From positions 1-57,703 of the forward strand of contig JACPOI010000046.1 of NCBI GenBank assembly GCA_016185015.1: a DNA stretch of 57,703 nucleotides. The letters run 5' to 3'. The notes under the pieces were generated by a model that was given only the letters and a program-made list of their open reading frames with translations, was not told the DNA's origin and made no database searches. The stretch's first letter is position 1. Each line of letters starts with the position of its first letter. Shown piece by piece: positions 1-7,715 of this stretch. The translations under genes were made by a program, and so were the position numbers. The DNA comes from Burkholderiales bacterium. Its GTDB lineage: Bacteria > Pseudomonadota > Gammaproteobacteria > Burkholderiales > Burkholderiaceae_C.

Positions 1-88
1 ACCCTTTGAATCACCGCATAACGTCCAGCCTCTTTGACACTCATCCATGCCCCTTTCCCGTCCATCTATGCCCCCTGTTTAAAAATAA

Positions 89-131
89 GGGGACATTTCT
101 AACTTGGATAAAGGTGACATTACCAACTTGG
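89..131. repeat. IS21-like terminal direct repeats
   Basis: GGGGACATTTCTAACTTGG (89-107) and GGTGACATTACCAACTTGG (113-131) are two near-identical 19-mers spaced by 24 bp. Multiple short repeats of the type GGNGACATT-N2-NAACTTGG resemble what I recall of the ends of IS21-family elements in proteobacteria. No istA/istB frame is visible inside the window, so this is either the edge of an element lying to the left or a relic. Confidence 0.45.
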
Positions 132-282
132 GCTCACAGGCCTTTAAGTTCCAGCCTCAGCCCTTACAATAGAAAGCGACGGGCCTTCCCGCATGGTGAA
201 GCGGCCAACCGGGTCAGGTGGGGAACCAAGCAGCCCTAACTGTGGAGCCAGTGCCGGGGTCGAGGTCCGTCACCTCATACAT

Positions 283-324
283 CTGCAAGTCATTTTGTGC
301 CTGAAGGCACAGAAGGACTTGCAG
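283..324. terminator. Nested palindrome downstream of the GlcG-like gene
   Basis: CTGCAAGTC (283-291) pairs with GACTTGCAG (316-324), enclosing a second hairpin GTGCCT/AGGCAC (297-302 and 305-310). Read on the minus strand it begins 30 nt after the stop codon of the 355-780 gene, so it may act as a transcript 3' structure. There is only a short T-rich stretch, so intrinsic termination is not assured. Confidence 0.4.
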
Positions 325-354
325 GACAAGCCGGGCCTGCGTGCCCCCTGCGTA

Positions 355-780
355 TCAAGCGGCGACCAGGCCGGCGGCCTCGATCCCCGCGATGCAGATC
401 TTTTCGTCCTCGTCCCCGGTGCCACCGCTGGCGCCAGCCGCGCCTAGGATCTGGCCCTGCGCGTTCTTGATCAGCACCGCGCCCGGCTGCGGCAGGAACT
501 GCCCCTGGGCGGTGGCCGCCAAGGAGACAAAGAAGTTGGGATTGTCCTTGGCGCGATTGGCGAGCACACGGCTGGAAACACCCATGCCCACGGCCCCCCA
601 GGCCTTGCCTTTGGCAATGTCGAAGCGAAACATGCTCGCGCCGTCTTCACGCAGAAAGGTCACCAGATCACCGGCACGGTCCAGCACGACGATGCCCATG
701 GGCTGGTAGCCGGCGGTGCGTGCCGCCTTGGCGGCGGCCTGGGCGATGGTGAGGGCGGTGTCTAGGGTGAGTTCGGACAT
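355..780 (-). CDS. GlcG/HbpS-family protein (DUF336)
   Basis: This encodes 141 aa, the usual length of the GlcG/HbpS (DUF336) family: small alpha/beta proteins that bind haem or degradation products and often sit in catabolic operons without a defined reaction. The sequence shows the family's start (helical segment followed by GIVVLDRAGDLVTFLRED), the conserved KAWGAVGMGVSSR region and the glycine-rich end GAAGASGGTGDEDEKI. It has no signal peptide, so it is probably cytoplasmic. It is the last gene of the minus-strand run that starts with the flavin reductase at 5779. Family assignment is firm; the role in the pathway is inferred from position only. Confidence 0.85.
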   Translation of the reverse strand: MSELTLDTALTIAQAAAKAARTAGYQPMGIVVLDRAGDLVTFLREDGASMFRFDIAKGKAWGAVGMGVSSRVLANRAKDNPNFFVSLAATAQGQFLPQPGAVLIKNAQGQILGAAGASGGTGDEDEKICIAGIEAAGLVAA

Positions 781-876
781 GGCAGAGGCTCGGATGGATG
801 GAATCGTTGGGAACCGGCAGGCGCCGGCGGACGGAACCCACGCGCCGCACAGGACACGTGGGTACCGGGGAAGACA

Positions 877-1767
877 CTAGAGTTTGCCACCGGTACTGAG
901 CCACCAGACCGGCAGCTTGGAGCAATCGGCGGCATCCAGCCCGCTCTGTGCGGCCTGGTCAAAGCTCTTGAGCGTGGCTTCGGTCAGCGGCAACTTGCGC
1001 CCGAGCGACTGGGCCTGGGCGAGCATCGCACGCACGTCTTTGCGCATGGTGGCCACGTCCACGGTGACCGCCTCGTTTTTCTGGCCGGCCAGCGCCTGCG
1101 CGATCATGGGGCCGCGCACCTTGAGCATATTGGGTCCGCCCGAGGACTCGGAGAACACCTCGATCACCCGCTGCGGATCCAGACCGAGGGGCTCGATCAG
1201 GGACAGCGCCTCACCCAGGGTCTGCCAATAGACCATCAGCGGCAGGTTGATCGCCAGCTTCATGGTCGCGCCCGCCCCATGGGGACCGACGTGCTCGATG
1301 CGACGGCACAGCAGCACGAGCACCGGACGGGCCCGCGCCAGGTCGGCCGCTTCGCCGCCGACAAAACCCAGCAACTTGCCGTCCTTGGCCGGACCAACGC
1401 TGCCGCTGACCGGGCATTCGAGGTAGGCGGCCTGCACGGCGCGCGCGCGCGCCGCCTGCTCCTGCTGCTTGGCGGGCTTGACGGTGCTCATCTCGATGAA
1501 GAGCTTGTCCTTGACCGGCCCGGACCACAAGCCCTGGGCCGAGAGGTAGACATCGTCCAGGGCCTGCTCGTTGGTGAGCAGGCTGAGCACCACATCACAC
1601 TGCGTGGCCAGTTCGGCGGGCGTGGCCGCCCAGGCGATGCCGCTGTCGAGCAGCGTTTGCGCACGCGCCTTCGAGCGGTTCCAGACGGTGACCGGTTGGC
1701 CCAGGGTGTGCAGGCGCGAGGCGATCGCGCTGCCCATCTTGCCGGTTCCTGCAATGCCTATGCGCAT
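877..1767 (-). CDS. NAD(P)-dependent 3-hydroxyisobutyrate dehydrogenase-like oxidoreductase
   Basis: This is a 296-aa beta-hydroxyacid dehydrogenase. The N-terminal Rossmann motif GIAGTGKMGSAIASRL binds NAD(P); the substrate loop CPVSGSVGPAKDGKL and the active-site helix GATMKLAINLPL with its conserved lysine are present, as in 3-hydroxyisobutyrate or tartronate semialdehyde reductases. It should oxidise a beta-hydroxyacid or reduce a semialdehyde in the pathway encoded by this operon. The gene starts at an ATG preceded by AAGGGGG and lies 26 nt downstream of the Bug receptor gene. The exact substrate cannot be read from the sequence. A second paralogue lies at 7716-8648. Confidence 0.88.
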   Translation of the reverse strand: MRIGIAGTGKMGSAIASRLHTLGQPVTVWNRSKARAQTLLDSGIAWAATPAELATQCDVVLSLLTNEQALDDVYLSAQGLWSGPVKDKLFIEMSTVKPAKQQEQAARARAVQAAYLECPVSGSVGPAKDGKLLGFVGGEAADLARARPVLVLLCRRIEHVGPHGAGATMKLAINLPLMVYWQTLGEALSLIEPLGLDPQRVIEVFSESSGGPNMLKVRGPMIAQALAGQKNEAVTVDVATMRKDVRAMLAQAQSLGRKLPLTEATLKSFDQAAQSGLDAADCSKLPVWWLSTGGKL

Positions 1768-1793
1768 GATGTGCCCCCTTGTCGCGTTGCAGG

Positions 1794-2783
1794 CTAGTCA
1801 GCCTTGATGTTGTTGTCGGCCACCAGCTTGGCGTACTTGGCCGTCTCCGCAGCGAGGAAGGCCTTGAACTCGTCCTGGGTGCTGGCATGGGCCTCGACGC
1901 CCAGACCGGCGAACCGCTCCTTCAGGTCGGGGTTGGCCATGATCTTGACCAGCGCCTGCTGGTAGCTGTCGACAACGGCCTTGGGTGTGCCGGCGGGCAC
2001 GAAGACGCCCCACCAGTTGACGGCCACCAGGCCCGGCAGGCCGGCTTCGGCGAAGGTGGGGATGTCGGGGCTCATGGGCGAGCGCTGCTCGCTGGTGATG
2101 GCCAGCGCGCGCAGGCGACCGGTGCGGATGTGCTGGATGACCGGCAGGGCGTCCGAGACCATCATCTGGATCTGGCCGGCGATCAGGTCGGTCACGGCCA
2201 GGCCGCCGCCCTTGTAAGGCACGCTCACCATCTTCACACCCGCCTGGCGCATGATGAGCTCGCCCCCCAGGTGCGCCATGCTGCCAGGGCCGCTGGTGCC
2301 GAAATTGATGGAACCGGGCTGGGCGCGCGCGGCCTTGAGCAGGTCGTCCAGCGTCTTGTAGGGTGAGGATGCCGGCACGGCCAGGATGTTGGGGCCGGTC
2401 GCCGTGAGCGCCACCGGAATGAAATCCTTCTCCATGCTGTAGGGCACCTTGCTGATCAGCGGGTTCACCGCTGCCGGGCCCAGGTTGCCCACCACGAAGG
2501 TGTAGCCGTCGGCCGGCTGGCGCGCCGTGAATTCCATGCCGATGGAGCCGGCCGCGCCGGGCTTGCTTTCGATGATGACAGGTTGCCCCCAGTGCTCGCT
2601 GAGCTTCTGGCCCATGATGCGGGCCATCAGGTCGGAGCTGCCGCCCGGTGGATAGGTCACCACCAGCCTGACCGGCTTGTTGGGGAAACCTTGCGCCGCC
2701 ACGATGGACGACAGGCCGCTCAGGCCCAGGGCCAGCAGCAGCAGGCTGGTTCTTTTCAGACTCGATCGCAACACCGACTTCAT
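1794..2783 (-). CDS. Bug-family tripartite tricarboxylate transporter substrate-binding protein
   Basis: This is a periplasmic solute receptor of the Bug/TctC family, very numerous in Burkholderiales. The start is placed at 2783 because the ATG there is preceded by AAGGAGATGAC; the longer frame upstream has no such site. It begins with a signal peptide (basic MKSVLRSSLKR, hydrophobic LLLLALGLSGLSSIVAA, cleavage before QGFPNK). Mature protein shows the family landmarks PVRLVVTYPPGGSSDLMAR and GAAGSIGMEF and ends normally (329 aa). No TctA/TctB membrane partners are in the window, which is usual for orphan Bug receptors. Its place among the catabolic genes suggests it binds the pathway substrate. 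Confidence 0.92.
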   Translation of the reverse strand: MKSVLRSSLKRTSLLLLALGLSGLSSIVAAQGFPNKPVRLVVTYPPGGSSDLMARIMGQKLSEHWGQPVIIESKPGAAGSIGMEFTARQPADGYTFVVGNLGPAAVNPLISKVPYSMEKDFIPVALTATGPNILAVPASSPYKTLDDLLKAARAQPGSINFGTSGPGSMAHLGGELIMRQAGVKMVSVPYKGGGLAVTDLIAGQIQMMVSDALPVIQHIRTGRLRALAITSEQRSPMSPDIPTFAEAGLPGLVAVNWWGVFVPAGTPKAVVDSYQQALVKIMANPDLKERFAGLGVEAHASTQDEFKAFLAAETAKYAKLVADNNIKAD

Positions 2784-2913
2784 GTCATCTCCTTGGGTTG
2801 TTGGAAATTCAACTACTCGCCGAACTGGACATCGACTTTTCATTCTGCGTGCACACCATAAAAAGCATCGAGGGTGTTAACCCTGTGATCCCTGGCACGT
2901 CATGGGCTGGGGC

Positions 2914-4113
2914 TCAGGCCTTGATCTTCAGCAGCTTCATGGCGTTGAGCCCTTCGATCATGCGGCGCTCGCTGGCGGGCAGCCCCTTGACGCCGGCAAT
3001 CAGGCCCAGCGGATCTTCCTCGCCCATGTCGTAGGGATAGTCGGTGCCCAGCAGGACATGGTCGGCACCGTAACGGTCGATCAGGTTCTTCAACATGCGC
3101 GGGTCGAAGGTGATGGTGTCGAAATAAAACTTCTCCAGATAGCTGGAGGGCTTGCGCTTGATCACCGTGCGCGTGTCGGGACGGGCCTTCCAGGCGTGGT
3201 CCATGCGGGCCCAGTAATGGGCCAGGAAGCCGCCACCGTGCGCCGCAATGAACTTGATCTTTGGATGGCGCGCCACCACCCCGTCGAAGATCAGGTGGCT
3301 GACGGCCACCGTGGTCTCCAGCGGGTTGCCGATCACATTGTTGAAATAGTGGTTGCGCAGCCGCTCGCCCTGGGTGTAGCCCAGCGGGTGCATGAAGATC
3401 ACGGTGCCGAGCTCGTTGGCCTTGGCAAAGAACTTCTCCAGCCCCAGGCGCGGATCGGTCAGGTTCATGCCGTTGACGTTGGTGCAGATCTCCACCCCGC
3501 GCAGGCCCAGGGTCTTGACGCAGTACTCAAGCTCGCGCACCGCGAGCTCGGCGTTCTGCAACGGCACCGAGCCCAGGCCGACAAAGCGGTCGGGATGCCC
3601 GGCCACCAGTTCGGCAATGCCGTGGTTCACGTCGCGCGCGAGTTCGGCGCCCAGCTGGGGTTCGGTGAAATAGAAGTAGTGGTAGGGCGCGGGGCACACG
3701 GCCTGGATGTCCACGCCCATGCGGTCCATGTCCTGCAGCCGCTCCTCCACACCCATCAGCTTGGGCGCACGGGTCTTCATCTGCAGCGCATTGGTCTGGT
3801 TGGTCAGATCGTTGGCGAAGATGACGGTGGGATCGTGCTGCGCGGCGTTCAGATGCGCGGTCTTCTTGTTGACCTCGGGATTGAGGTAATGGCAGTGGAT
3901 GTCCACCACTTTGGACTGGCCGCGGCGGTTCTTGACCACATGGGTTGTGGCAGCCTTGGCTTTCACGGCCGTCTTGCCCGCAGCCTTGGCAGGCGCAGTG
4001 CGTGCCTTGGGGGCCGGACTGGCCTTGGCGGCACGGGAGCCCCCCGCCAATGAAAAGCCCTCGGTGTGGCCGTGGGCGGGGTCGCTGCAGCTTGCGGCAC
4101 AGGTGTAGAACAT
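2914..4113 (-). CDS. ACMSD-like amidohydrolase / decarboxylase
   Basis: A 399-aa TIM-barrel metal-dependent enzyme of amidohydrolase_2 type, related to 2-amino-3-carboxymuconate-6-semialdehyde decarboxylase and gamma-resorcylate decarboxylase. The first metal ligands are in VVDIHCHYLNP (HxH, about residue 72); further landmarks are AAHGGGFLAHYW and LLGTDYPYDMGEEDP with the conserved Asp. Such enzymes remove a carboxylate or hydrolyse a ring product. The first ~65 residues are a Ser/Ala/Lys-rich low-complexity extension (including repeated KA/AKA units) not expected in the family; a later start is possible but no better ribosome site was found, and ATG 4113 follows AAGGA. It is co-directional with a flavin monooxygenase pair, consistent with aromatic or heterocycle breakdown. 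Confidence 0.82.
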   Translation of the reverse strand: MFYTCAASCSDPAHGHTEGFSLAGGSRAAKASPAPKARTAPAKAAGKTAVKAKAATTHVVKNRRGQSKVVDIHCHYLNPEVNKKTAHLNAAQHDPTVIFANDLTNQTNALQMKTRAPKLMGVEERLQDMDRMGVDIQAVCPAPYHYFYFTEPQLGAELARDVNHGIAELVAGHPDRFVGLGSVPLQNAELAVRELEYCVKTLGLRGVEICTNVNGMNLTDPRLGLEKFFAKANELGTVIFMHPLGYTQGERLRNHYFNNVIGNPLETTVAVSHLIFDGVVARHPKIKFIAAHGGGFLAHYWARMDHAWKARPDTRTVIKRKPSSYLEKFYFDTITFDPRMLKNLIDRYGADHVLLGTDYPYDMGEEDPLGLIAGVKGLPASERRMIEGLNAMKLLKIKA

Positions 4114-4149
4114 GGCTTGTCCTTGGATCGGTTCAGGAATCGGAGGGGG

Positions 4150-5241
4150 TCAACGGCGCAGCGCGGCATTGACGCGCGGCATCACCTCGGTGGCAAAGAG
4201 CTCCATCGAGCGCTTGCCCAGGGCCGGGTCCATCCAGTCGTGGCAGGCGTAGAGCAGGTTGCCGAAGTCGCCCACCTTCTCGCGGAAGGCCAGGATCTGG
4301 TCCACGACCGAATTGACGGTGCCGGCCAGCACGAGCCGTTGCGTCACGTACTCGGGCGTGATGAGCGCGTCGTCCATCGCGGGGTCGGTCTTGAACAGGT
4401 TGCCGCGCCCACCCCCGCCCACCAGCTTGCGCACCAGCTGCTTGAAGTAGAAATGGTAGGGCCCGCCCTCCTCCAGGGCATAACGGCGGGCCGTGGCCTC
4501 GTCATCGGCCACGAAGATGCTCTTGGCCACGCGCCACTCGCTCGGGTCGGCCTTCGCCCCGACGCTTTCGCGACCTTCCACGTACTTGGGCCAATGGGTC
4601 TTGACCCACTCCGGCATCAGGAAGTTGGCCGAGATCGGCTGCCAGCCGCGCTTGGCCATCTCCGTCACGCCTTGTGAGAAAGGCGCCACCGCCGTACCCA
4701 CGATGAGGGGATGGGGGCGCTGGTAGGGCTTCATGATGAAACCCTGCCCGATCTCGGGAATCATGGTCTTGCCCACCGACACCTTCCAGAACTCGCCTTC
4801 GAGGTCGTAGGGTGGATCGGAAGCCCAGATCTTGAGCACCATGTTGATGCCCTCGACGAACATGGCATTGCGGTTCTTGCCGAAGTTGCCGAAGACCTCG
4901 GCATCCGACATCAGGCCGCCGGGGCTGATGCCCATGATGAAGCGGCCCTTGAGCATGTGGTCCAGCATGGCCGCCTGCGCGGCGATGGCGGCCGGGTGCG
5001 AGTTGGGCACGTTGATGGTGCCGGTGCCCAGCATGATGTGCTTGGTCTCGGCCACCAGGCTGGCCAGGAACATCATGCTGGAGGTGACGGTCTCGGCCGC
5101 ATCGGTGACATGCTCGCCCACAAAGGCCTCGCTATAGCCCAGGCGGTCGGCCAGCAGAACCGCCTCGCGGTCCTCGGCCAGGGTCTGCCCGATGTCGCGC
5201 CCCAGCGCGTGCAGGGGCATCATGAACATGCTGTGTTTCAA
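4150..5241 (-). CDS. Luciferase-like flavin-dependent monooxygenase
   Basis: This 363-aa protein belongs to the bacterial luciferase-like (LLM) superfamily, which uses reduced FMN from a partner reductase to hydroxylate or cleave substrates. Recognisable parts are LADRLGYSEAFVGEHVTD near the N-terminus, IMLGTGTINVPNSHPAAIAA, and the GRFIMGISPGG segment. The start is a TTG at 5241: AGGAG lies 6 nt before it, whereas the first in-frame ATG (5229) would be 18 nt from that site. It ends 36 nt before the amidohydrolase gene and starts 34 nt after the flavin reductase, the classic two-component arrangement. The substrate is unknown. Confidence 0.88.
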   Translation of the reverse strand: MKHSMFMMPLHALGRDIGQTLAEDREAVLLADRLGYSEAFVGEHVTDAAETVTSSMMFLASLVAETKHIMLGTGTINVPNSHPAAIAAQAAMLDHMLKGRFIMGISPGGLMSDAEVFGNFGKNRNAMFVEGINMVLKIWASDPPYDLEGEFWKVSVGKTMIPEIGQGFIMKPYQRPHPLIVGTAVAPFSQGVTEMAKRGWQPISANFLMPEWVKTHWPKYVEGRESVGAKADPSEWRVAKSIFVADDEATARRYALEEGGPYHFYFKQLVRKLVGGGGRGNLFKTDPAMDDALITPEYVTQRLVLAGTVNSVVDQILAFREKVGDFGNLLYACHDWMDPALGKRSMELFATEVMPRVNAALRR

Positions 5242-5275
5242 GGTGAACTCCTAAGGAATGGATGTGGTCGCAGGC

Positions 5276-5779
5276 TCAGGCCGTGCTGCACTCGGCGCCT
5301 TGCACATAGGCACCCTGGCAGAACAGCAGGGAGGGCTTGCGCTGGTAGGTGTAGTTCTCGACCTGCCCCAGGAACAGCACATGGTCGCCCACCTGCAGGC
5401 GCTCGGCCGTCCGGCATTCGATGGTGGCCACGCAGTCCTGTAGCACGGGCAGCCCCTCCAGCCCGGGCGTGAACGCCACGCCCTCGAACTTGTCGGCGAC
5501 CGAACTGGCAAAACGCCGGGAGAGGTGGAGCTGGTCGAGGGACAGGATGTTGATGACAAAACGGCCCGTGCGGTCAAAGACGTCCAGGCTCGGGGACGAT
5601 GCCAGCAGGCTCCACGAGACGATGGGCGGCGAGAGCGAGACCGAACTGAAGGAATTGGCCGTCACACCCACCCGGCGGTCGGCGGCCTGCCCGGAGGTGA
5701 CCACGGTCACACCCGTGCCAAAGCTCCCGAAGACGTTGCGCAGCTCGCGCGCGTCGAAGGCGGTTCGTGGAGTGTTCAT
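5276..5779 (-). CDS. Flavin reductase (HpaC/RutF-like)
   Basis: A 167-aa flavin reductase of the split-barrel FMN-binding fold that supplies FMNH2 to the neighbouring monooxygenase. The family pattern is clear: RNVFGSFGTGVTVVTS, GVTANSFSSVSLSPPIVSWSL and SLDVFDRTGRFVINIL. Length is typical. It is the first gene of the six-gene minus-strand catabolic run, and its start codon lies 1 nt from a cluster of TGATCA repeats that looks like an operator. Partnership with the 4150-5241 oxygenase is inferred from adjacency. Confidence 0.9.
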   Translation of the reverse strand: MNTPRTAFDARELRNVFGSFGTGVTVVTSGQAADRRVGVTANSFSSVSLSPPIVSWSLLASSPSLDVFDRTGRFVINILSLDQLHLSRRFASSVADKFEGVAFTPGLEGLPVLQDCVATIECRTAERLQVGDHVLFLGQVENYTYQRKPSLLFCQGAYVQGAECSTA

Positions 5780-5809
5780 GTGATCACTTTAGATTGATCA
5801 CATGATCAA
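5780..5809. promoter_or_regulatory. TGATCA-repeat operator before the catabolic operon
   Basis: Three TGATCA hexamers occur at 5781-5786, 5795-5800 and 5803-5808; the last two form TTGATCA-CA-TGATCAA, an inverted repeat with 7-bp arms. The cluster touches the start codon of the flavin reductase gene, so a bound repressor would block transcription or initiation. The adjacent TetR-family gene is the natural candidate, but the pairing is inferred. Confidence 0.55.
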
Positions 5810-5895
5810 CAGCACTGGGAGTTTCCCTTAGGGCCCGCTGACGATCCGGCAGGGGGTGCGCAGATCTCCTTTCGGGATGGGGCGAAATCCGGCGC

Positions 5896-6585
5896 TCAGG
5901 CGCGTTTCTTTGCGCGGGTCTTCGCTGGGGTCGCCACACCCAGGATCTGCGGCAGCACGACACGCGCGCCGGCCATGAAATGGGCAATGGTCAGGCGGAT
6001 CATCTCGTTCACATCGCCCTCCATCGGCACATCGAAGATCCAGCGCCTCTGCCCGAAGTAGAAGACGCGCGCATTGATGCTCCACACCAGTTCGATCTCG
6101 GCGGTCTGCAGGGGCAATACCTTCACATCGGGCAGCTGCAGCGTGTGGCGCAGCTCCAGCGCGATGGGCTCCAGGATGCGCTGGCGCAGCACCTCCAGGT
6201 ACTTCTTGTTGATGCTCTCGCCGCGCAGGCCGGAGAACATGAAGATGCGCACCCAGTCGCGCGTCAGCGCCACCTTGGAGTATTCGATGTAGAGGCTGAC
6301 CAGGCGCTCTTCCAGGGGAAGGCTACGGTCGCGGATGACCGACTCCCAGAAGGGGTTCCAGCGTCCCAGATAGACCTCCTGGTAGACCCGATCGATCAGC
6401 GCGTCCTTGTTGGGAAAGTACTTGTAGATCAGGGACTGGGTCACCCCCAGGCGGCGCGCCAGCTCACGCGTGTCGCCACCCATGCCCACTTCGGAGAAGA
6501 ACTCGACCGCCCCGCGCACGATCTGCTGTTCGCGCTCGGGCCCGCTCAATCGCGTCTTGCGGGGTGGGGTGCCTCTGGTGCTCAT
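5896..6585 (-). CDS. TetR/AcrR-family transcriptional regulator
   Basis: A 229-aa one-domain repressor type: an N-terminal helix-turn-helix (REQQIVRGAVEFFSEVG ... ELARRLGVTQSLIYKYFPNK, about residues 18-60) followed by a helical ligand-binding domain. The start at 6585 is chosen because the ATG overlaps the stop of the upstream Gfo/Idh gene (ATGA, 6582-6585) and gives the HTH at its usual distance; the longer in-frame extension is antisense-like sequence. The C-terminus is Lys/Arg-rich (TRAKKRA). It probably controls the operon starting at 5779, where TGATCA repeats lie 87-116 nt downstream of its stop. Confidence 0.9.
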   Translation of the reverse strand: MSTRGTPPRKTRLSGPEREQQIVRGAVEFFSEVGMGGDTRELARRLGVTQSLIYKYFPNKDALIDRVYQEVYLGRWNPFWESVIRDRSLPLEERLVSLYIEYSKVALTRDWVRIFMFSGLRGESINKKYLEVLRQRILEPIALELRHTLQLPDVKVLPLQTAEIELVWSINARVFYFGQRRWIFDVPMEGDVNEMIRLTIAHFMAGARVVLPQILGVATPAKTRAKKRA

Positions 6586-7649
6586 GCGGGGCTGTCCGGG
6601 TCCGGTGCAGCCACAGGCACGATCCGGCCCGAGGCGGCAGACGTCATGATGGCCTCCAGGGCCGCCACATTGGCCAGCATCTCGCGGTGGCTCACCGGAT
6701 AGGGGCGCTCCTGGCGGATGGCCGCGGCAAACGCCTCCAGGTTGGCAAGCACCGTGGGATGCGGCGGCGCAAAGCTGCGCACGGGCGCCTGGCCGCGCAT
6801 CACGCGGCAGATGTCCCAGCCGGTAGGCTGCTCGGGGTGCGTGCGGTCGCGGATCTCGAACCAGCCCTGCGAGCCATAGACCGCAAGGCGGCCTTCGAAG
6901 GGGGTCGCCAGGATGGCGCTGATCAGGGCATTGGCGCCACCGGGGAAAGCCAGCATGAGGCCCAGGGTGTCGCCATTCTCGAAATCGGAACCGCGTGTGG
7001 CCAGGCGCGCCCACACCGCCTCGCTGGGCCCCAGGATGGCGATGGCCAGGTCCACCAGATGGATGCCCGTGGCCGTCAGCGGCCCGACCGGAGCGTGCTG
7101 GTTCGACAGGCGCCAGTTGTCCTTGGGCAACGCGAAAAACTTGTCCTGGCTGAAGTTCGCTTCAATCTGCAGGATGGTGCCGAAGACCCCTGCCTCGATT
7201 TCCTGGCGCAGGGCGATCACCGAGGGCTCGAAGCGGCGCTCGTGCCCGATGCCCAGCACACGCTGGTGGCGCTCGCAGCTGGCTATGGCGCGGCGCGCAT
7301 CCTCGAGCGTGAGGCACAGGGGCTTTTCGCAGAAGACATGCTTGCCCGCCTCGGCGGCGGCCACGATCTGGTCGGCATGCTGCTGATGCGGGGTGCACAG
7401 GATCACCGCCTCCATCCCGCCGAGCGACAGGAAGGCCTCCATATCGGCCAGGACCTGTACCCCCGCCAGCATGGGGTCCGACGCCATCTCGCGGCGCAGA
7501 TCGGCGCTGACCTCCACCACCGCCACGAGGTTCAGGCGATCGGACTGCGCTATCTGGCGGGCGATGGTCTTGCCCCACCAGCCGTAGCCCACCAGCCCCA
7601 CGGTGACCGGTTTGCTGGACAGAGCGGAGGTTTGGTCTGGTCTGGTCAC
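6582..7649 (-). CDS. Gfo/Idh/MocA-family dehydrogenase
   Basis: This is a 355-aa NAD(P)-dependent oxidoreductase of the glucose-fructose oxidoreductase / inositol dehydrogenase family. The N-terminal dinucleotide site VGLVGYGWWGKTIARQ and the hallmark EKP lysine motif (GKHVFCEKPLCLTLEDA) are present; the C-terminal half has the family's GPLTATGIHLVDLA segment. It starts at GTG 7649 and overlaps the TetR gene by 4 nt, so the two are translated together. It diverges from another dehydrogenase gene at 7716. Substrate is probably a hydroxylated or cyclitol-like metabolite; not determinable here. Confidence 0.88.
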   Translation of the reverse strand: MTRPDQTSALSSKPVTVGLVGYGWWGKTIARQIAQSDRLNLVAVVEVSADLRREMASDPMLAGVQVLADMEAFLSLGGMEAVILCTPHQQHADQIVAAAEAGKHVFCEKPLCLTLEDARRAIASCERHQRVLGIGHERRFEPSVIALRQEIEAGVFGTILQIEANFSQDKFFALPKDNWRLSNQHAPVGPLTATGIHLVDLAIAILGPSEAVWARLATRGSDFENGDTLGLMLAFPGGANALISAILATPFEGRLAVYGSQGWFEIRDRTHPEQPTGWDICRVMRGQAPVRSFAPPHPTVLANLEAFAAAIRQERPYPVSHREMLANVAALEAIMTSAASGRIVPVAAPDPDSPA

Positions 7650-7715
7650 GGCTTGAACCCTGGTTAGATGTCTTGTCTTAGACTACGCAGGAATTTACAC
7701 CAAATAGGAGATCAA

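Larger units (their letters stand above)
1..354. other. Non-coding left flank
   Basis: No convincing gene is seen here; the short open frames lack family resemblance and a ribosome-binding site. The stretch holds two 19-bp direct repeats resembling the end of an IS21-type element (89-131) and a nested palindrome (283-324), listed separately. Base composition left of about 130 is visibly more AT-rich than the genes that follow. Confidence 0.6.
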
